Source: Pontibacter roseus DSM 17521 (GTDB lineage Bacteria; Bacteroidota; Bacteroidia; Cytophagales; Hymenobacteraceae). Taken from it: a stretch of DNA of 64,000 nucleotides. The notes beneath the pieces were generated by a model. The model had not been told where the DNA came from, did not search any database, and was given only the letters and a program-made list of their open reading frames with translations. Position numbers and translations under genes: made by a program. The stretch is from contig NZ_KB890761.1 of the NCBI RefSeq assembly GCF_000373265.1, forward strand, positions 607,389 to 671,388, given 5' to 3'. Below, piece after piece: positions 60,082 through 64,000 of this stretch; position 1 is the stretch's first letter; every line of letters starts with the position of its first letter.

Positions 60082-60507
60082 TTACTTCTGTGCCTTAGAG
60101 CAACTGCTGCAGATGCCCTGCGCCGAAAAGTGCAGCTCCCTGACCTGGTACCCCGCCGGCATGCGCAGCGCCGGTATGTGTACCTCGTTGATGCAGTAAG
60201 TCTGTCCGCAGGAGGTGCAGCTGAAATGGATGTGGTTGTCGTGGTGCTGGTGCTGGTTACAAGCCTCTTTGCACAGGGCGTATTTCACGGCGCCGCTTCC
60301 ATCGTTGATGCTGTGCAGCAGACCCTTCTCCTCGAAAGAGTGCAGCGTGCGGTATAGCGTGACGCGGTCGTACTGCTTGCCCAGCTGCTGCTCGATGGCA
60401 GCGTGCGCCAGGGCGTGCTTGTTCTCCAGGAACAGGTTCAGGACATCGGTGCGGCAATTGGTCTTGCGCAGGCCATACTTGTGTATGATTTGGTGAAGTT
60501 TGTTCAT
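60082..60507 (-). CDS. Fur-family metalloregulator
   Basis: A 141-residue transcriptional regulator. The winged-helix DNA-binding domain occupies about 1-80, with the recognition helix in YDRVTLYRTLHSFEEKGLL (about 46-64). The dimerisation part carries two CxxC pairs (CTSC 97-100, CSSC 133-136) that bind structural zinc and a His-rich segment (HQHHDNHIHF, about 86-95) that probably binds the regulatory metal. It could be Fur, Zur or PerR-like; the short N-terminus and His cluster fit a Zur-like role, but this is not certain. Monocistronic, divergent from the T9SS protein. Confidence 0.93.
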   Translation of the reverse strand: MNKLHQIIHKYGLRKTNCRTDVLNLFLENKHALAHAAIEQQLGKQYDRVTLYRTLHSFEEKGLLHSINDGSGAVKYALCKEACNQHQHHDNHIHFSCTSCGQTYCINEVHIPALRMPAGYQVRELHFSAQGICSSCSKAQK

Positions 60508-60734
60508 ATAGGTTTGTCAGGGAGTGCAGGGCATCAAACCAACAAATATAGCAATAGTACACAAAGGCGCGAACACAGGCTGTAAAAAGAATGCATCCGT
60601 AAGGGGTGACATCACAAGCTTTGATGTTGAAAAGAGCTGTCATGTGGAGAGGCTGTCAGGTATTCAGATTCGTAAAACATTTTCAGGTAAAGAGCTGTAC
60701 CTCCAATTGTTCCATTCAAATTAACCTATACTTC

Positions 60735-61847
60735 ATGAAAACATATTTACGCGCATTCTCTATTATTTTGGTGTTGATGCTGTGCCAGCAGGCTGTGTGG
60801 GCGCAGGCCGTGCGGGAGCCTACTTTGGACAGCACCCTCGACAACATCGAAACCATCAAGGTAAACACACCTGAAGTGTTCAACCTGTTTGTAAGGGCCT
60901 TCGACAGGTCTGACGAACCCGTGCAAATCAGGATGCGGCTGAACGACCCGGCGCAACGCAACCTCATTGCGCTGGAGTACAACCTGAACCCCGATGCCCC
61001 TGACTTTGTAGAGGCCGCCTTTGACGAAGAGGGCGTGGCCATACTGGGTGACCCGGAGGAGTTCCTAGAGCTGCAGGACACAACGGTATACCTGCGCATC
61101 ACGGTGTCTGAACCCGGCACTTACCGCTATACCTTTGACCTGTTGCGGGCCGACCTCAACCCCATCTCGCCGGTCTCGGAGTCGGTGGTGGTGGCCACCA
61201 CGCTGCCTGCCAGCATCCGTAGCTCACTCAACCTAAACCCAACCCTGGTGAAAGGAGCTGACACAGAATTTGACGTGGTGCTGAGGAGAGGGGAGACTGC
61301 CGCCAACACACCGGTATACCTTCGGATGACGCTGAACAACCCCGCCCAGGCCAGCAGAGTCGCCTTGCAGTACCAGGACGGACAGCAGTTCAAACCCCTG
61401 GCGTTCAACCAGCAGGGCGTGGCCAGCTACGGGCCAGAGGCAGGCTTCCCCTTAACCGACCAGACCCTGACCTTCCGGGCGAACTTTGCCGATGCCGTGA
61501 ACTATGGCTACAAACTGGAGATTGTCAGGCGCGCAGATAACAGCGTATTGGCTACCCGTGAGGAAGTGGCCTCGGTGCTCAACGTAGCAGGTATAGACGA
61601 CCAGCTAGGAGACGAACAGGTGAAGGTATACCCAACAATGGTGACCAACGGCTACGTGGTGCTAGAGTTGGGCCAGGTATACGACGCGCAGGTGCAGGTA
61701 CTGGATGCGCTGGGCAGGACCATGCTGACGGCAGACAGAGTGAGCGGCTACAACCGCCTCAGCACAGCGGGCTTCGCCAGGGGGCTGTACTTCATCAAGG
61801 TCATCAAAGATACGGAGGTGGCCAGCGGACGATTTATCGTGCAATAG
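60735..61847 (+). CDS. Secreted protein with type IX secretion C-terminal domain
   Basis: A 370-residue exported protein. It has a signal peptide (MKTYLRAFSIILVLMLCQQAVWAQ, cut after WAQ). The middle has two related beta-rich segments, about 35-150 and 165-280, with the repeated RMRLNDPAQRNLIALEY / RMTLNNPAQASRVALQY pattern. The last 75 residues are a T9SS type A sorting domain: VKVYPTMVTNGYVVLEL, VQVLDALGRTML and LYFIKVIKDTEVASGRFIVQ. The frame extends back to 60606, but the start at 60735 gives the signal peptide. It is transported by the Por/T9SS system to the cell surface or medium. Function is unknown. Confidence 0.9.
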   Translation: MKTYLRAFSIILVLMLCQQAVWAQAVREPTLDSTLDNIETIKVNTPEVFNLFVRAFDRSDEPVQIRMRLNDPAQRNLIALEYNLNPDAPDFVEAAFDEEGVAILGDPEEFLELQDTTVYLRITVSEPGTYRYTFDLLRADLNPISPVSESVVVATTLPASIRSSLNLNPTLVKGADTEFDVVLRRGETAANTPVYLRMTLNNPAQASRVALQYQDGQQFKPLAFNQQGVASYGPEAGFPLTDQTLTFRANFADAVNYGYKLEIVRRADNSVLATREEVASVLNVAGIDDQLGDEQVKVYPTMVTNGYVVLELGQVYDAQVQVLDALGRTMLTADRVSGYNRLSTAGFARGLYFIKVIKDTEVASGRFIVQ

Positions 61848-61918
61848 CGGCCCATGCATACCTAAGCAAGCAGGCTGGTCTGGCAAGCGCCGGATCAGCC
61901 TGTATTCATAGGTATAGC

Positions 61919-62764
61919 TCAGTTCATTAGCAGCATCGACAGGATGCCGCACAGCATAATCACTTTGCAGACGTTGCTCAGGTACGTGAAATCGCGCTTG
62001 CGGTCGGCACGTACTAACCGGATGACCAACCAAACGCTGGGGAGCAGCACCAGCGCCAGCATGTACACATCAAATCCTGTTGTGGTGACCGGGTGAAAAA
62101 CCACCAGGAGCAGAAACGCCTGGAAAGCGGCAATGATGGGGTATAGCACGTACTTCGTCTTGCGCAGTCCCACCACAATCGGCAGGGTGCGACAATCAAA
62201 GGATTCATCGCCTTTCACGTCCTCTACATCCTTTATAATCTCCCGAATCAGCGAAATCAAAAAGGCGAAGACGGCATAACTGATGGTGATTTTGTTCAGC
62301 GTGTCGGCATAGACAGCCACCACCAGTAGCATGGACGCTGAAAGGAGCGCAATGACCACATTGCCGATGAGCATTATCTTCTTGAGCCGGGCAGAGTAAC
62401 CCCATAGCAGCAGCACTGCCCCCAGGTTAATCAACCCCACCGGAACAGCCAGCCACAGGCCCAGAGCTATACCTATAAATGAGAGCACCATGTGCGTGAA
62501 CATGGCAGGGCGCCTGCGGATTGTTTTTCCCACCACCACGCGCTCCGGCTTGTTGATGGCGTCTATCTTGATGTCGTAGTAATCGTTGATGATGTAGCCG
62601 GCTGCGGCCACGCAGACGGTGGAGAGGGTGAGCAGCAGAAAACCCTGTTCCAACACGCGGCTCCAGTCAATGCTTGGGCTGAGCAGGCTGGCCTGCACCA
62701 GTGCCTGGCTTAGCATAACCAGCAGCAAGTTAGGGAAGCGTATCAGGTATAGAAACTCTTTCAA
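61919..62764 (-). CDS. UbiA-family prenyltransferase
   Basis: A 281-residue membrane prenyltransferase with about eight helices. The first Asp-rich motif NDYYDIKID is at 60-68 and the second is in REIIKDVEDVKGDE (about 180-193), the pair that binds the diphosphate with magnesium. Family members include geranylgeranylglyceryl-phosphate, 4-hydroxybenzoate and heme O enzymes; the NDYYDxxID form with KDVEDVKGD resembles Bacteroidota digeranylgeranylglyceryl-phosphate-synthase-like proteins. The start is a TTG at 62764; no ATG precedes the conserved MKEFLYLIRFPN-like N-terminus. It is followed by a motif copy at its stop. Confidence 0.92.
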   Translation of the reverse strand: MKEFLYLIRFPNLLLVMLSQALVQASLLSPSIDWSRVLEQGFLLLTLSTVCVAAAGYIINDYYDIKIDAINKPERVVVGKTIRRRPAMFTHMVLSFIGIALGLWLAVPVGLINLGAVLLLWGYSARLKKIMLIGNVVIALLSASMLLVVAVYADTLNKITISYAVFAFLISLIREIIKDVEDVKGDESFDCRTLPIVVGLRKTKYVLYPIIAAFQAFLLLVVFHPVTTTGFDVYMLALVLLPSVWLVIRLVRADRKRDFTYLSNVCKVIMLCGILSMLLMN

Positions 62765-62834
62765 GGCAGGGGGGTAAGGTATAGCTACCGTAAAATTACA
62801 GCAGGGAAGTCCGCCGGCAAACCAAAGCGCATAA

Positions 62835-62861
62835 AAAAACCCCTTGCGCGAAGGGGTTTTT
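62835..62861 (-). terminator. Terminator of the cold-shock gene
   Basis: A perfect 11-bp stem (62835-62845 with 62851-62861) of five A, four C and two T, with a GCGCG loop. A T-run follows on the minus strand. Confidence 0.92.
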
Positions 62862-62883
62862 CTGTAGCGGTGTAGTGGTAGAA

Positions 62884-63078
62884 TCAGATTCTCTGCACGT
62901 TTACCGCATTGATTCCTTTTTTGCCTTCCTGGGTATCGAAAGCTACTCGGTCGTGCTGCTGTATTTGAACACCGTTCAGACCAGTTACATGCACGAAGAA
63001 ATCCTCATTTGTTTCGTCTTCAGTGATGAAACCAAAGCCTTTTGACTCAATAAAGAACTTTACTTTTCCTGTCTTCAT
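62884..63078 (-). CDS. Cold-shock domain protein (CspA family)
   Basis: A 64-residue single cold-shock domain with the RNP1 motif KGFGFI (13-18) and RNP2 DFFVHV (26-31). It binds single-stranded RNA and DNA. The ATG at 63078 is used; the open frame to 63144 belongs to the AT-rich leader. The leader contains the 16-bp palindrome CCAAATAATTATTTGG (63141-63156). A terminator follows the stop. It is monocistronic. Confidence 0.95.
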   Translation of the reverse strand: MKTGKVKFFIESKGFGFITEDETNEDFFVHVTGLNGVQIQQHDRVAFDTQEGKKGINAVNVQRI

Positions 63079-63140
63079 AAAAATGAAAATAAATAATTTT
63101 GAATAAACTGACTGTAAGATTAAAAAAAAATTATATATAT

Positions 63141-63156
63141 CCAAATAATTATTTGG
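63141..63156. promoter_or_regulatory. Perfect palindrome in the cold-shock gene leader
   Basis: CCAAATAATTATTTGG, 63 bp before the ATG. The surrounding 140 bp are almost pure A/T. It could be a regulator operator or a leader structure. Confidence 0.5.
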
Positions 63157-63218
63157 AAAAAATTTGATATTTTATAATAGAAAAGTATAATAAGTATTTA
63201 CACCTAAACTCCCAGTGA

Positions 63219-63716
63219 CTACCACGTATCCTGTGCCTTCATAATCTTCTCAATCAGCTCCCGCACAGCGCCCTTACCCCCGTCTTTTGTGGAGATGAAC
63301 GTGCATATCTCCTTGATGTCATCTGCTGCGTCGGCGGGGCAGGCTTTGAGACCGCAGCGCTGCATCACCTCCAAATCAGGCATGTCGTCGCCCATGTAGG
63401 CCACGGTAGCCGGATGCACGCCCTGCATGTAAATGTAGTCCTCAAAGACCTCAACTTTGTCCTCGGCGCCCAGGAAGATGTCCTCAATCTCCAGTTCCTC
63501 CAGCCGTACCCGTACGCCCGGCTCGTTCTTGCCCGAGATGATGGCCACCCGGTAACCCTGCCGGATAGCATGCTTGATGGCAAAGCCGTCTTTTATATTG
63601 AACGCCCTTACCTTCTCGCCGTCCGCGAAAACGTACAGGGTGCCATCGGTAAGTACACCGTCCACGTCAAATACGAACGTGTTGATGCGGGTCAGGTCTG
63701 GTTGAGTGATTGACAT
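63219..63716 (-). CDS. kdsC: 3-deoxy-D-manno-octulosonate 8-phosphate phosphatase (KdsC)
   Basis: A 165-residue HAD-superfamily C-type phosphatase. The first HAD motif is DVDGVLTDG (17-25), the second is the Ser in AIISGKNEPGV (about 60), and the fourth acidic motif is YMGDDMPDLEVM (about 107-118), with Lys in the DKVEVFEDY region. Removal of phosphate from KDO-8-P is part of lipopolysaccharide inner-core synthesis, and the length and motif spacing fit KdsC. The ATG at 63716 is chosen over the longer frame at 63743. A weak inverted repeat (about 63730-63756) lies upstream. Confidence 0.94.
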   Translation of the reverse strand: MSITQPDLTRINTFVFDVDGVLTDGTLYVFADGEKVRAFNIKDGFAIKHAIRQGYRVAIISGKNEPGVRVRLEELEIEDIFLGAEDKVEVFEDYIYMQGVHPATVAYMGDDMPDLEVMQRCGLKACPADAADDIKEICTFISTKDGGKGAVRELIEKIMKAQDTW

Positions 63717-63806
63717 AGCGGTAAACAAAAAGGCCCTCTCCACGGAAAGGACCTTTAAAAATATAGAAATAAATTAATATTACGAATAAATTGTGGCAAT
63801 ATCGCC

Positions 63807-64000
63807 TTAATCCTGGTTGTCGCGCCACTCGTACACCCAAGCAGCCTGTATCTGCTCCAAGTGGCCTTCATTCGCCTGCTCGCGTGTGCCGGCAAAATTC
63901 GGGAGCGACAGCACCCAATCCAGCAGCTCTGTGAAACGGATTCTGTAAATCTTGGACTCGGTGAAATCATCGCCGAACTTCTCGTACAGCGCCATCGCTA
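63807..64000 (-). CDS. iscX: IscX-like Fe-S cluster assembly protein (partial)
   Basis: The visible 64 residues (MALYEKFGDDF to EWRDNQD) match the IscX/YfhJ family: ALYEKFGD, IRFTELLDWVLSLPNF and HLEQIQAAWVYEW. In IscX, conserved residues bind iron and IscS. The ATG at 63995 is within the family core (ALYD/E), and the preceding codon is open to the window edge, so the true start lies beyond base 64000. IscX regulates cysteine desulfurase activity. It is transcribed towards kdsC. Confidence 0.8.
   Translation of the reverse strand, partial: AMALYEKFGDDFTESKIYRIRFTELLDWVLSLPNFAGTREQANEGHLEQIQAAWVYEWRDNQD

Overview
The window looks like chromosomal DNA of a member of the Bacteroidota, most likely order Cytophagales and family Hymenobacteraceae (Pontibacter-like). 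This is inferred from gene content, not from a database match. Supporting signs are a type IX secretion C-terminal domain, a carboxypeptidase-regulatory/TonB-type outer-membrane receptor, DUF2911/DUF4142/DUF4174/PepSY-like small proteins, TTG-N19-TATCTTTG promoters, few clear Shine-Dalgarno sites, and an mreB-mreC-mreD-mrdA-rodA cluster. Most of the window is fairly G+C-rich, with several AT-rich islands.

Layout. 0.1-4.5 kb: a secreted barrel-like protein, two disordered Arg/Gln/Gly-rich proteins, a stand-alone receiver and a four-PAS protein without a kinase. 4.8-8.2 kb: mfd. 8.4-10.5 kb: an AT-rich GYF-domain membrane protein and a REP-associated Y1 transposase bracketed by palindromes. 10.5-33.9 kb: mostly core genes (CPBP protease, J-domain protein, ABC exporter, MscS channel, glutamyl-Q tRNA synthetase, fatty-acid hydroxylase, BstA-like protein, lipocalin, YajQ, TerC, M28 and M19 peptidases, TonB-type receptor, TrmH methylase). 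34.5-37.1 kb: mutS. 37.29-37.53 kb: tRNA-Gly and tRNA-Leu.

An integrated element of about 8.9 kb sits in the 3' end of tRNA-Leu (about 37.52-46.45 kb). It has a 13-bp duplicated att core, integrase arm-type repeats near both ends, a tyrosine integrase, an excisionase-like HTH protein, a filamentous-phage-type Rep protein followed by tandem repeats, and two acyltransferase genes that could change surface glycans. Just past it is an orphan gene resembling TcmP (three-Cys-motif partner) proteins.

48.4-56.5 kb is the cell-shape operon (rodA, mrdA, mreD, mreC, mreB) plus purH-purN. 57.0-59.46 kb holds three lower-G+C genes separated by attC-like inverted repeats, which suggests integron-type cassettes without an integrase. 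59.5-64 kb returns to core genes: a DUF4442 thioesterase-fold protein, a Fur-family regulator, a T9SS cargo protein, a UbiA prenyltransferase, a cold-shock protein, kdsC, and iscX running off the window end.

The octamer AGGTATAG/CTATACCT (core GGTATA) occurs about 60 times by hand count, where roughly two would be expected by chance. It appears in coding and intergenic DNA and on both strands.
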